Shown: piece after piece, positions 1 to 7,820 of the stretch | How positions within the stretch are numbered: the stretch's first letter is position 1 | Layout of the letters: each line of letters begins with the position of its first letter | Assembly (NCBI RefSeq): GCF_009192745.1 | Contig: NZ_VTFV01000002.1 | Span: forward strand, 1,116,001-1,180,000 | Length of the DNA stretch: 64,000 nt | From: Arthrobacter citreus | Lineage (GTDB): Bacteria; Actinomycetota; Actinomycetes; Actinomycetales; Micrococcaceae | Reading direction: 5' to 3' | The notes under the pieces: generated by a model | The model's input: only the letters and a program-made list of their open reading frames with translations | Database searches by the model: none | What the model was told of the DNA's origin: nothing | Position numbers and translations under genes: made by a program

Positions 1-18
1 TAACAGGCAGAATTCCAG

Positions 19-39
19 GCCTGCGGGAGCCTCGCAGGC
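19..39. terminator. short hairpin before pepA
   Basis: A 7-bp inverted repeat (GCCTGCG / CGCAGGC) with a 7-nt loop lies at the window edge, 10 nt before the first gene. It may end transcription of a gene outside the window. There is no T-run, so the call is weak. Confidence 0.3.
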
Positions 40-49
40 TACCCGCAGG

Positions 50-1615
50 ATGTCCATGACAACGGTATCCGGGCTCGCTCCGCTGGCGGAGCGCCCCGGG
101 GACCCGGCTGGGGGCCAGGGGCTTCAGCCCGCTCCGGCCGAAGGCGTGGACGTCCTCGCCGTCGCTATTGCGCCCGGTCCGGCCGGAGACCGAACGGTTC
201 CCGAGCCCAGGCGCGGAGCGGTGGAAGCTGCCGTGCGCTACGGGATTGACGTGGCTGCCCGCGCTGAAGCTGCAGGCGTCACCGGCAAGGCCGGTGAACA
301 CCTGGTTGTGGAGCCGCCGCGGGGATCCGAAGACCTTCCCGGGAAACTCATCTACCTGGGCGTTGGCGACGAATCCCACCAAAGCCTCAGGCGGGCCGGC
401 GCGAGCCTGGCACGGGCAACGTTCGGTGCCCGGAAAATCCGGATGAGCGTCATTGATTCACTGACTGCCCAGGCCCAGCAGGCGTTCCTTGAAGGTTTCT
501 TCCTCGGCGGATACCGGGCGCCGAGGACCGGGCAGCAGAAGCCAGGCGAGCCGATGGCTGCGGAAATGGAAGTCACCGGCCTGCTGACCCAGGCCTTGGA
601 ACTGGCAGAAACCTCGGCCCGTGCCACCTGGCTGGCCAGGGACCTGACCAATACCCCGCCGGACACCGCCACCCCGGAGTGGATGGCAGCCCAGGCAGGT
701 GCTGTGGCAGCTTCCCACGGCCTGGACGTTGAAGTCTGGGACCCGCAGAGGCTTCAGGCCGAAGGATTCGGCGGGCTGACCGCCGTGGGCTCCGGCTCCG
801 CCAACGGTCCCCGCCTGGTTCGCGTGACCTACCGGCCGGCGGCCGCCGCGACGGACGAGAGCGTAGTCCTCGTAGGCAAGGGCATCACCTTCGACTCCGG
901 CGGGATCTCCCTGAAACCGCGCGAATCAATGCCCGCGATGAAAATGGACATGGCGGGCTCCGCTGTCGTCCTGGCCGCGGTCCAGGCCGCAGCCGAGCTC
1001 CACGTGCCGTTCGAGGTAACTGCTCTGCTCGCCCTGGCCGAAAACGCCCTGGGCGGGGCCTCCTACCGCCCCGGCGACATTGTGCGTACCTACAACGGCA
1101 CCACGGTGGAGATCGGCAACACGGATGCCGAAGGACGGATGGTCCTCGCCGATGCGCTGGCCTATGCAGTGCAGGAACTCCACCCTTCAGCGCTGATCGA
1201 CGTGGCGACCCTCACCGGTGCCGCGGTCCTGGGCCTGGGTAAGCGGCACGCGGCACTTTTCGGCAACGACCCCAACCTGCTCAGCGCGCTGGAGGCGGCT
1301 GCGAGCAGCAGCGGCGAACCGCTTTGGCAGCTGCCGCTGGTGCCTGAGTACGACTACCTGCTCGACTCCACGTCCGCGGACCTGGCACATGTTGCCCCGG
1401 TGGGTGCGAAGGCCGGCGGCGGGGCGATCCTGGGCGCGCTGTTCCTGGAAAAGTTCGTGGACGGCACGCCCTGGATCCACCTGGACATTGCCGGCCCAAT
1501 GGAGGTGTCCTCGGATACCCACGAATACTCCAAGGGTGCTACGGGCTTTGGAGCCCGGCTGCTGATCGCGTTCCTCCGTGCCAGGGCTGCCCGGGTACGG
1601 GCGCAGACAGCTTAG
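50..1615 (+). CDS. pepA: leucyl aminopeptidase, M17 family
   Basis: Cytosolic di-metal exopeptidase that removes N-terminal residues from peptides. The M17 catalytic domain is clear: the metal-binding stretch GKGITFDSGG has Lys277 and Asp282, and the family signature NTDAEGR is at residues 357-363, with a metal-ligand Glu and the catalytic Arg363. The 521-residue length is typical. The N-terminal third is the less conserved non-catalytic domain. The start at 50 follows GCAGG closely; an in-frame ATG at 56 is an alternative. The gene ends convergently with the O-methyltransferase gene, overlapping it by 4 bp at the stop codons. Confidence 0.95.
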   Translation: MSMTTVSGLAPLAERPGDPAGGQGLQPAPAEGVDVLAVAIAPGPAGDRTVPEPRRGAVEAAVRYGIDVAARAEAAGVTGKAGEHLVVEPPRGSEDLPGKLIYLGVGDESHQSLRRAGASLARATFGARKIRMSVIDSLTAQAQQAFLEGFFLGGYRAPRTGQQKPGEPMAAEMEVTGLLTQALELAETSARATWLARDLTNTPPDTATPEWMAAQAGAVAASHGLDVEVWDPQRLQAEGFGGLTAVGSGSANGPRLVRVTYRPAAAATDESVVLVGKGITFDSGGISLKPRESMPAMKMDMAGSAVVLAAVQAAAELHVPFEVTALLALAENALGGASYRPGDIVRTYNGTTVEIGNTDAEGRMVLADALAYAVQELHPSALIDVATLTGAAVLGLGKRHAALFGNDPNLLSALEAAASSSGEPLWQLPLVPEYDYLLDSTSADLAHVAPVGAKAGGGAILGALFLEKFVDGTPWIHLDIAGPMEVSSDTHEYSKGATGFGARLLIAFLRARAARVRAQTA

Positions 1616-2256
1616 AGGCCGGCGGCCGTTTTGACGGCCAGCTGCAGGCCGTCACCGGTGGGCAGCAGTGCTGAGACCAAGCGATCGTTATCCCGGATGA
1701 ACCGGCCGACCTGGCGCATGGCCACGGTCAGCTGATCCCGGGCAGCGGGGTCGGCCACCCGGCCGTTGTCCAGGGCTCCGTTGATGATCATCAGGCCTCC
1801 GGGCTTGAGCAGCCGCACTGCCTGTTCGGTGTACAGGAGGAACGACGGCTTGTCCGCATCTATGAAAACAAGGTCGTAGGCGTTATCCGTCAGGCGCGGG
1901 AGCACCTGGGCAGCCCGGCCCGAAATCGTGCGGGTCCGGTTGCCTGGAATCCCCGCTTCCGAATATGCCTGGCGTGCGGCACGAAGATGGTCCACATCCG
2001 AATCGATGGTCGTCAGCACCGATCCGGTCCCCAGGCCCCGAAGCAGGCATACCCCGGACACTCCGGCGCCCGTTCCGATCTCCACCACGGTCTGCGCCTT
2101 CGACGACGCCGCCAGCACGGTCAGCGCGGCCCCAACCCCGGTGCTGACCGGGTTCACGCCGAGTTCATGTGAACGTTCCCGTGCGCGGAGCAGCACTTCA
2201 TCCTCGAACGGCAGCGCTTCCGTGTAGGACCACGTGCTCTGCTTGTCGGCGCTCAT
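1612..2256 (-). CDS. class I SAM-dependent O-methyltransferase
   Basis: Predicted SAM-dependent O-methyltransferase of the catechol/caffeoyl-CoA type. The SAM-binding motif EIGTGAG is at residues 59-65 and the metal-binding loop FIDADK lies about 60 residues later. I chose the ATG at 2256 (214 aa) because the longer reading frame upstream looks non-conserved and a GAAAGAGA purine stretch precedes this ATG. It is divergent from sigE, the arrangement I recall for Rv1220c-sigE in mycobacteria. The substrate cannot be told from sequence. Confidence 0.88.
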   Translation of the reverse strand: MSADKQSTWSYTEALPFEDEVLLRARERSHELGVNPVSTGVGAALTVLAASSKAQTVVEIGTGAGVSGVCLLRGLGTGSVLTTIDSDVDHLRAARQAYSEAGIPGNRTRTISGRAAQVLPRLTDNAYDLVFIDADKPSFLLYTEQAVRLLKPGGLMIINGALDNGRVADPAARDQLTVAMRQVGRFIRDNDRLVSALLPTGDGLQLAVKTAAGL

Positions 2257-2627
2257 GGGCGTACTGTCTCTTTCGCTCAAATAATCCAGGGGTTCCGCAT
2301 CCCGCGTGTACATGGTCCGACCCGGTCCGGGGAATGCGGCCGGCAGCTGCCAAGTGCTGCGTTGCAATGCCGCGGGCACCGCGGCATTACAAGCTTAAGG
2401 CCATACCGGCCCGATTCCCGCCAGCCAGCACCGCGTGCGCGGCGCGCGGGGGATGAGGGCCGGATGCTGCCCTGAAGCTACTTGTCTCCTTCCACGGGGC
2501 GTGCTAACAGCGAACTCTCAGAAATATGCGTCAACATGGATGGTGAACCTACTGACGATCGCCCGCCTGCTCCGTGCCACGCCGTACGCTCCAGGGGGCA
2601 GGAACACGTTACGAAGGGAGGAAGACC
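2257..2627. promoter_or_regulatory. divergent regulatory region, O-methyltransferase / sigE
   Basis: This 371-bp non-coding gap separates two divergent genes and must hold both promoters. The clearest structure is a perfect 10-3-10 inverted repeat at 2366-2388. I could not place a convincing -35/-10 pair or sigma-E type promoter. Short reading frames here look like chance. Confidence 0.6.
2366..2388. repeat. perfect inverted repeat in sigE upstream region
   Basis: The arms AATGCCGCGG and CCGCGGCATT are separated by GCA. Lying between divergent genes, it could be an operator or an RNA hairpin in the sigE leader. There is no T-run, so a terminator is less likely. Confidence 0.6.
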
Positions 2628-3239
2628 GTGACAGGGACACTTGACGGCACTGCCGACGCACCCGCAGTAACTGACTGGGTGCGTCCGTCCTGGCAGGAAG
2701 TGGTGGAGACCCACTCTGCCAAGGTGTACCGGCTGGCCTACCGGCTGACCGGCAACAAGCACGACGCCGAAGACCTCACCCAGGAAGTCTTCGTCCGTGT
2801 CTTCCGCTCCCTTGCCAACTTCCAGCCCGGAACCCTGGACGGGTGGCTGCACCGGATCACCACCAATCTTTTCCTGGACCAGGCACGCCGCCGCAGCCGC
2901 ATCCGGTTCGACGGCATGAGCGAAGAAGCCGAGAGCAGGCTGCCCTCCCCGGGCCCCGGACCGGAGCGCAGCTTCGAGTTCAACAACCTTGATGTGGACA
3001 TCCAGCGTGCGCTGGAGGAACTGCCCCCGGACTTCCGTGCCGCCGTCGTGCTGTGTGACCTTGAAGGTCTCTCCTATGACGAAGTGGCGCACGCGCTTGG
3101 CGTCAAGCTGGGCACGGTCCGCTCCCGCATCCACCGGGGACGCAGCATGCTGAAGGAGAAGCTCGCACACCGTGATCCGGCGCAGCGCCGGACTCCCTCG
3201 GTGAGCCTCAAGCTTCCGCGCGTGGCAGGAGCCGGCTAG
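2628..3239 (+). CDS. sigE: ECF sigma factor, SigE type
   Basis: Extracytoplasmic-function sigma factor that directs RNA polymerase to envelope-stress promoters. Sigma region 2 spans about residues 30-75 (with [15 protein letters not shown]) and region 4 about 128-178, with the helix-turn-helix [19 protein letters not shown]. The GTG at 2628 (203 aa) is preferred over the upstream in-frame ATG at 2574 because GGGAGGAA sits at 2616-2623, ideally spaced. The anti-sigma gene follows after 5 bp, so the two are probably co-transcribed. The symbol rests on the O-MT/sigE/anti-sigma/tatB context. Confidence 0.92.
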   Translation: MTGTLDGTADAPAVTDWVRPSWQEVVETHSAKVYRLAYRLTGNKHDAEDLTQEVFVRVFRSLANFQPGTLDGWLHRITTNLFLDQARRRSRIRFDGMSEEAESRLPSPGPGPERSFEFNNLDVDIQRALEELPPDFRAAVVLCDLEGLSYDEVAHALGVKLGTVRSRIHRGRSMLKEKLAHRDPAQRRTPSVSLKLPRVAGAG

Positions 3240-3244
3240 AGCAT

Positions 3245-4156
3245 ATGCGCCACCCCAAACGTCATCTTCGTGAGTTCCTGGACGAGGAATTACCGGCCCG
3301 CAGGCGTGCCGCCGTCCAGACCCACCTTTCGCGCTGCGCTGCGTGCCGGTGCGCGGTGGAAGAAGAACGCCGGCTCCGCAGCCGCCTCAGGGCCATGAAG
3401 GTACCGGCCCCGCGGGAAGACCTGGCCAGCCGGATCGTCGCCGACAACGCAGCCAGGCCCGCCTCCGCCCCCGGACGGGGCCGGGCACGGTACGCCGTTG
3501 CAATCGGGGGAATCCTCACCATGGTCTCGGGATTGGTCCTTGCCGGCGCCTACATTCTTGGATCCGTTGCGGATGAACCGCTTTCACAGCCGCAGCAGGC
3601 GCACCTGCTGGCGGGCTGGAACCAGCTGGCGGAACAGCGTGCCGGCAGCCTTTCTGCCGAGGACGTGCAGCAGTTGCGCAATGCCGGCTGGTCCTGCCCG
3701 GAACTGGACGCGCTTGGCTTTACGCTCGCCTCGGCGCGGACCCTGCACGTAGCCGGACATCCCGCAGTTGCACTGGAACTGACCCGCAACGGTGAGACCC
3801 TCACGGTCTACGAACAGCGCCCGCGACAGGGTGGCGCCAACCCTGAGGTACTGCATGCCGTAAGCGGACGGCCGGTGGCCGAGGAAGGCTTCAGCGCCCC
3901 CTCGGGCGCACCTGCAACCACTCCGAGGATCTGGCGCGACGACGCCCGTCCCGGGGAGGCTGTGCTCTCTGCACGGAATGTTACCTACACCCTGCGGTCC
4001 TCGGTGCCCGGGGAAACCCTGTCTTCCGTAGTAGGCGAACTGTCCCTCAGTGAGTCAGCCCGCCTGCTGGTGCCTGCGAGGAACCCGGATTCCGGGGCCG
4101 TGGACCGTGTCCTGAACGGGCTGGCCCTGCTGGCCGGCGCAGGACGTTCACTTTGA
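3245..4156 (+). CDS. membrane-anchored zinc-binding anti-sigma factor
   Basis: Likely inhibits the sigma factor encoded just upstream. The N-terminus carries the ZAS zinc motif: His7, His27, Cys31 and Cys34 (HLSRCAAC). A single membrane segment follows at about residues 83-106, and the remaining ~195 residues would be outside the cell, where stress sensing or proteolysis could act. The 303 aa are longer than mycobacterial RseA as I know it. The sigE-adjacent position supports the role; the partner is inferred. Confidence 0.88.
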   Translation: MRHPKRHLREFLDEELPARRRAAVQTHLSRCAACRCAVEEERRLRSRLRAMKVPAPREDLASRIVADNAARPASAPGRGRARYAVAIGGILTMVSGLVLAGAYILGSVADEPLSQPQQAHLLAGWNQLAEQRAGSLSAEDVQQLRNAGWSCPELDALGFTLASARTLHVAGHPAVALELTRNGETLTVYEQRPRQGGANPEVLHAVSGRPVAEEGFSAPSGAPATTPRIWRDDARPGEAVLSARNVTYTLRSSVPGETLSSVVGELSLSESARLLVPARNPDSGAVDRVLNGLALLAGAGRSL

Positions 4157-4194
4157 GTCCGACCCTAAAGTGGCCTCAATCCCGCGGGAAAAGG

Positions 4195-4200
4195 TAACCT
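4195..4200 (+). promoter_or_regulatory. -10 element of probable leaderless tatB promoter
   Basis: TAACCT lies exactly 6 nt before the GTG start of tatB, with no Shine-Dalgarno sequence, as expected if the transcript begins at the start codon. Confidence 0.5.
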
Positions 4201-4206
4201 TCAAAA

Positions 4207-4659
4207 GTGTTCGGAATTAACGGCTATGAGCTGATCATCCTGGCGGTCCTCGCCGTGGCCATCCTTGGGCCCGAACGCCTGCCCGAATACGCTTCCCAGC
4301 TGGCCCGCCTGGTCCGTGAACTGCGCCGAATGGCTACGGGTGCGCGCGAACAGCTGCGCGAAGAAGTGGGTCCGGAAATTGACGAGGTGGACTGGCGGAA
4401 GCTGGACCCGCGCCAGTACGATCCCCGGCGGATTATCAAGGAAGCACTGCTCGACGACGTTGAAGAGGCGGTGCGCCCGGCAACTGCTCGCAGCAATGGA
4501 TCCGCCCGGCCGGCAGCAGTGCGGGCTGGAGCCGATTCTGCCGCCGCTGCACCTGCTCCTGCCCGGACGGCAGCTGCTTCTTCTGCGCCCTCCCCGCTCC
4601 AGCGCATTGAACGCCTGGGCGCAGGTGAGCAGGCACCGTTCGACGCCGAGGCAACCTGA
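4207..4659 (+). CDS. tatB: Sec-independent translocase subunit TatB
   Basis: Component of the twin-arginine translocation system that exports folded proteins. The N-terminus has the diagnostic single membrane helix (about residues 5-23) followed by GPERLPEYA, then an amphipathic helix (LARLVRELRRMATGAREQLREEVG) and a disordered Ala/Pro-rich tail. At 150 aa it fits TatB better than the shorter TatA. It starts with GTG at 4207 and appears leaderless. TatC is not in the window. An htrA gene, which I recall between the anti-sigma gene and tatB in mycobacteria, is absent here. Confidence 0.93.
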   Translation: MFGINGYELIILAVLAVAILGPERLPEYASQLARLVRELRRMATGAREQLREEVGPEIDEVDWRKLDPRQYDPRRIIKEALLDDVEEAVRPATARSNGSARPAAVRAGADSAAAAPAPARTAAASSAPSPLQRIERLGAGEQAPFDAEAT

Positions 4660-4675
4660 TTCCAGCCCCTGAAGC

Positions 4676-5821
4676 CTAGCGCGGAGTCACCGAGAGGTTC
4701 AGTCCGGACAGTCCGCGTGGGCGTCCCGCAAGCGCGGAAGCGATGCGGCGCAGCTCATCGGCTGCGGTATCCGGTCCGGCTGCCGACTCATCCAGCACCA
4801 CCGGAAGCCCGGCGTCCCCTCCCTCACGCAGGCGCACATCCAGCGGGATACTGCCCAGCAGCGGAACATCGTAGCCCAGGACGGATCCCAGCCGTTCAGA
4901 AACCAGCGCTCCGCCGCCTGAGCCGAAGAGCTCCATGCGTTCGCCGGTGGGCAGCGTGAGCCAGGACATGTTTTCAATGACGCCGGCCACCTTCTGGCCG
5001 GTCTGCGCCGCCACGGTTCCGGCGCGCTCCGCGACCTCCGCCGCAGCTGCCTGCGGCGTAGTGACCACCAGGATCTCCGAAGACGGCACCAGCTGGCCCA
5101 CCGAGATGGCTATGTCCCCGGTGCCCGGAGGGAGATCCAGCAGCAGTACGTCCAGGTCACCGAAATACACGTCAGTGAGGAACTGCTCCAGGGCACGGTG
5201 GAGCATGGGCCCGCGCCAGGCAACCGGCTGGTTTTTGTCCAGGAACATGCCGATCGAAATCGTCTTGATGCCGTAAGCCACCGGCGGCAGGATCATCTCG
5301 TCAACGCGCGTGGGAGCTGCGGTGATGCCCAGCAGGCCCGGAACGGAGAAGCCATGGACATCGGCGTCGACCACCCCAACACGCAGGCCGGAGGCTGCCA
5401 TCGCCGCGGCCAGGTTGACCGTGACCGTGGACTTACCCACTCCGCCCTTGCCGCTGGCAACGGCGTAGACCTTCGTCAGCGAGCCGGGACGGCTGAACGG
5501 AACTCCGCGGACACCGCCGGGGCCGCGCAGTTTCTCCTTGAGTTCCTCGCGCTGCGCCTGGCTCATAACGTCCAGGTCAACGTGCACGGAGGTGATGCCT
5601 GGAACCGCGGCAAGTTCGCGTTCGACGTCGGCGGTAATGGTTCCGCGCAGCGGACAGCCGGCAATGGTGAGCAGGACGCCGATGCGGGCGCTGCCGGCGT
5701 TGTCCACCTCCACGCTGCGCAGCATACCGAGTTCGGTGATGGGACGGCGCAGTTCGGGGTCAATGACCCGTTCCATGGCCGCCCGGGCCAGTTCCGCCAG
5801 GTGTTCGTTTGATTCGGGCAC
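4676..5821 (-). CDS. mrp: Mrp/NBP35-family P-loop ATPase (ApbC-like)
   Basis: Predicted iron-sulfur cluster carrier ATPase. An N-terminal MIP18/DUF59 domain covers about residues 5-90, then a deviant Walker A motif GKGGVGKST at 124-132 opens the ParA/MinD-type ATPase domain. The usual CxxC after ENMS, which in Mrp/NBP35 proteins bridges a cluster, is missing: the sequence reads ENMSWLTLPTGERMELFG. I recall the same in mycobacterial Mrp. Last of three same-strand genes, 3 bp after the DUF1003 gene. Confidence 0.92.
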   Translation of the reverse strand: MPESNEHLAELARAAMERVIDPELRRPITELGMLRSVEVDNAGSARIGVLLTIAGCPLRGTITADVERELAAVPGITSVHVDLDVMSQAQREELKEKLRGPGGVRGVPFSRPGSLTKVYAVASGKGGVGKSTVTVNLAAAMAASGLRVGVVDADVHGFSVPGLLGITAAPTRVDEMILPPVAYGIKTISIGMFLDKNQPVAWRGPMLHRALEQFLTDVYFGDLDVLLLDLPPGTGDIAISVGQLVPSSEILVVTTPQAAAAEVAERAGTVAAQTGQKVAGVIENMSWLTLPTGERMELFGSGGGALVSERLGSVLGYDVPLLGSIPLDVRLREGGDAGLPVVLDESAAGPDTAADELRRIASALAGRPRGLSGLNLSVTPR

Positions 5822-5824
5822 TGC

Positions 5825-6421
5825 CTAGTCTTCTCCCGCACCCTGGGTCGCTTTGGACGGCGGAGTTGTGCTGCCGTCCTGGCCGCGGCGGCGGGTGCTG
5901 CGCCGCTGGCCGTCTTCTCGGTTGTCATTGGCTTCGAGGAGTTCCTCGAGAAGCCCGCGGATTTCGGAGCGGACGTAGTCGCGGGTAGCGACTTCCCGCA
6001 GCGCGATGCGCAGCTCGGCGATCTCGCGGGTGAGGTATTCGGTGTCCAGCAGGTTCCGTTCGGCACGTTCGCGGTCCTGCCGCATGGAGACGCGGTCCCG
6101 GTCGTCCTGGCGGTTCTGGGCCAGCAGCAACAGGGGAGCGGCGTAGGAAGCCTGCAGTGAGAGCATCAGGGTCAGCAGCGTGAAGCCCAGGGCCACGCTG
6201 TCGAACCGCAGGGGCTCCGGTCCCCACGTGTTCCAGACGAGCCAGACAACGCAGAACACTGTCATGTAGAGCAGGAACTGCGGGGTGCCCATGAACCGGG
6301 CGAAGTTCTCCGTGGCATGGCCGAAGGCGTCAGGGTTGGGAGAAAGCCGCGGGAACCACCTGGTTCGGGCGGTGCGCGGAGTGTCGAGGCCGTCAGTACG
6401 GGGGCGGTTCTTCTCAGCCAT
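5825..6421 (-). CDS. DUF1003 membrane protein
   Basis: 198-residue inner-membrane protein of unknown function. Two hydrophobic helices are visible (FLLYMTVFCVVWLVWNTW and ALGFTLLTLMLSLQASYAAPLLLL), followed by a charged cytosolic region (NRQDDRDRVSMRQDRERAERN) that looks helical and possibly coiled-coil, matching DUF1003. Its start overlaps the end of the upstream MgtE-like gene by 8 bp, implying translational coupling and perhaps physical association. Highly charged C-terminal tail. Confidence 0.88.
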   Translation of the reverse strand: MAEKNRPRTDGLDTPRTARTRWFPRLSPNPDAFGHATENFARFMGTPQFLLYMTVFCVVWLVWNTWGPEPLRFDSVALGFTLLTLMLSLQASYAAPLLLLAQNRQDDRDRVSMRQDRERAERNLLDTEYLTREIAELRIALREVATRDYVRSEIRGLLEELLEANDNREDGQRRSTRRRGQDGSTTPPSKATQGAGED

Positions 6422-7700
6422 TCTTCCTTCCCTGCCACGTTATGGGGCCGGTGTCTTCGGAGGCACGCCAGTCATCCGGGAGCAGGTGGTCCAGGACGTC
6501 GTCGACTGTCACTGCTCCCACCAGGCGTCCGGTGTCGTTGACCACCGGCAATGAGTTCAAGTTGTAGGTTGCCAGCATCCGGGAAATCTCCGCGATGTTG
6601 GCGAAGTCCCGCACCGGCTCCAGATCGGTATCGAGGATGTTGCCCAGGGCCTCCGGGGGAGCGGTGCGCAGGAGCTGCTGGATGTGCACGACGCCGAGAT
6701 AGCGGCCCGTGGGCGTCTCCAGCGGCGGCCTGCAGACGTAGATGGAAGACGCGAGGGCGGGGGTGAGTTCCTCCCGGCGCACATGCGCGAGGGCCTCTGC
6801 GACGGTTGCTTCCGGAGGCAGGATCACCGGGACCGGAGTCATCAGCGAGCCTGCTGTGTCTTCCTCGTACTGGAGGAGCCGGCGCACGTCACGGGCGTCT
6901 TCCGGTTCCATCAGCTGCAGGAGCTCTTCCTTCTGCTCCTCGGGAAGCTCGTTGAGCAGGTCGGCGGCGTCGTCGGGATCCATTTCCTCCAGGACGTCGG
7001 CAGCCCGCTCAACGTCCAGGGACTGCAGGATCTGCACCTGGTCGTCGTCGGGCAGTTCCTGCAGCACGTCCGCGAGGCGTTCATCCTGCAGTTCGCTGGC
7101 CACCTCGATACGGCGCTTGCCGCTCATTTCATGCAGTGCCTCAGCGAAGTCGGCGGGCTTGAGGTCATCATGCTGGGCGACGAACTGTGTGGCAGCCTGC
7201 GGGCCGGTGATGTCCCAGTGGCCCACCTCGGGCCATTCGATAATGAGCAGCTCGCCCTTGCGGCGCAGGCCGCGCAGCCGGGACCCGCCTCCGCCGCGCC
7301 GCACGAAGAGACTTGAAACGTGCCAGTCACCGGCACGGTTCTGCTCAATGGCGATGTCTTCGACGGTTGCTTCACCGGTTCCGTCGGCAAGGACTACGCG
7401 GCTGTCGAAGAGCTCCGCGACCACCAGCATTTCCGCCCCGCGCTGCTGGAACCGGCGGAGGTTCACCAGGCCCGTGCAGATGATCTGGCTCGGGTCCATG
7501 GAGGTGATGCGCGTGATGGGCACAAAGACACGTTTCTTGCCGGGAACCTCGACGACGATGCCCACGGCCTGGGGCGGTCGGCCTGCCCCGCGGTCCAGCA
7601 CCACGGCATCCCGAAGGCGGCCAAGCCTGTCCCCGAGGGGGTCGAAGACATCCAGGCCCAGCAGCCGTGCAATGAAGACGCGCGTAGGATTAGTGCTCAC
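6414..7700 (-). CDS. soluble MgtE N-domain / CBS-pair protein with PRC-like N-terminus
   Basis: Predicted cytosolic divalent-cation sensor. The N-terminal ~160 residues look like PRC-barrel-type beta folds; an MgtE intracellular N domain follows (repeated motifs such as ADVLQELPDDDQVQILQSL and ADLLNELPEEQKEELL), then a CBS pair ending with LVGAVTVDDVLDHLLPDDW. In true MgtE transporters the CBS pair is followed by a five-helix channel; here the protein stops, so it cannot transport Mg2+ itself. Start: GTG at 7700 (428 aa), with TAGCCT 7 nt upstream suggesting a leaderless message. Overlaps the DUF1003 gene by 8 bp. Confidence 0.87.
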   Translation of the reverse strand: MSTNPTRVFIARLLGLDVFDPLGDRLGRLRDAVVLDRGAGRPPQAVGIVVEVPGKKRVFVPITRITSMDPSQIICTGLVNLRRFQQRGAEMLVVAELFDSRVVLADGTGEATVEDIAIEQNRAGDWHVSSLFVRRGGGGSRLRGLRRKGELLIIEWPEVGHWDITGPQAATQFVAQHDDLKPADFAEALHEMSGKRRIEVASELQDERLADVLQELPDDDQVQILQSLDVERAADVLEEMDPDDAADLLNELPEEQKEELLQLMEPEDARDVRRLLQYEEDTAGSLMTPVPVILPPEATVAEALAHVRREELTPALASSIYVCRPPLETPTGRYLGVVHIQQLLRTAPPEALGNILDTDLEPVRDFANIAEISRMLATYNLNSLPVVNDTGRLVGAVTVDDVLDHLLPDDWRASEDTGPITWQGRKNG

Positions 7701-7707
7701 CCTACTT

Positions 7708-7713
7708 AGGCTA
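7708..7713 (-). promoter_or_regulatory. -10 element of probable leaderless mgtE-like promoter
   Basis: On the minus strand TAGCCT lies 7 nt before the GTG start at 7700; no usable Shine-Dalgarno spacing exists. Confidence 0.45.
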
Positions 7714-7820
7714 CTTGGCGGGGGCTGGTTAGGCGCATTCGAACGGCCGCACTGCGTGGCAGCGTTCACTGCCAGCGATACATTGGCCCACAACCGGCCT
7801 AACTGAGAAACAATAGGGGA

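Noticed and set aside
6742-7806. Open frame of 354 codons opposite the MgtE-like gene
   Set aside because: Ser/Arg-rich shadow frame; the minus-strand protein has clear MgtE-N and CBS domains.
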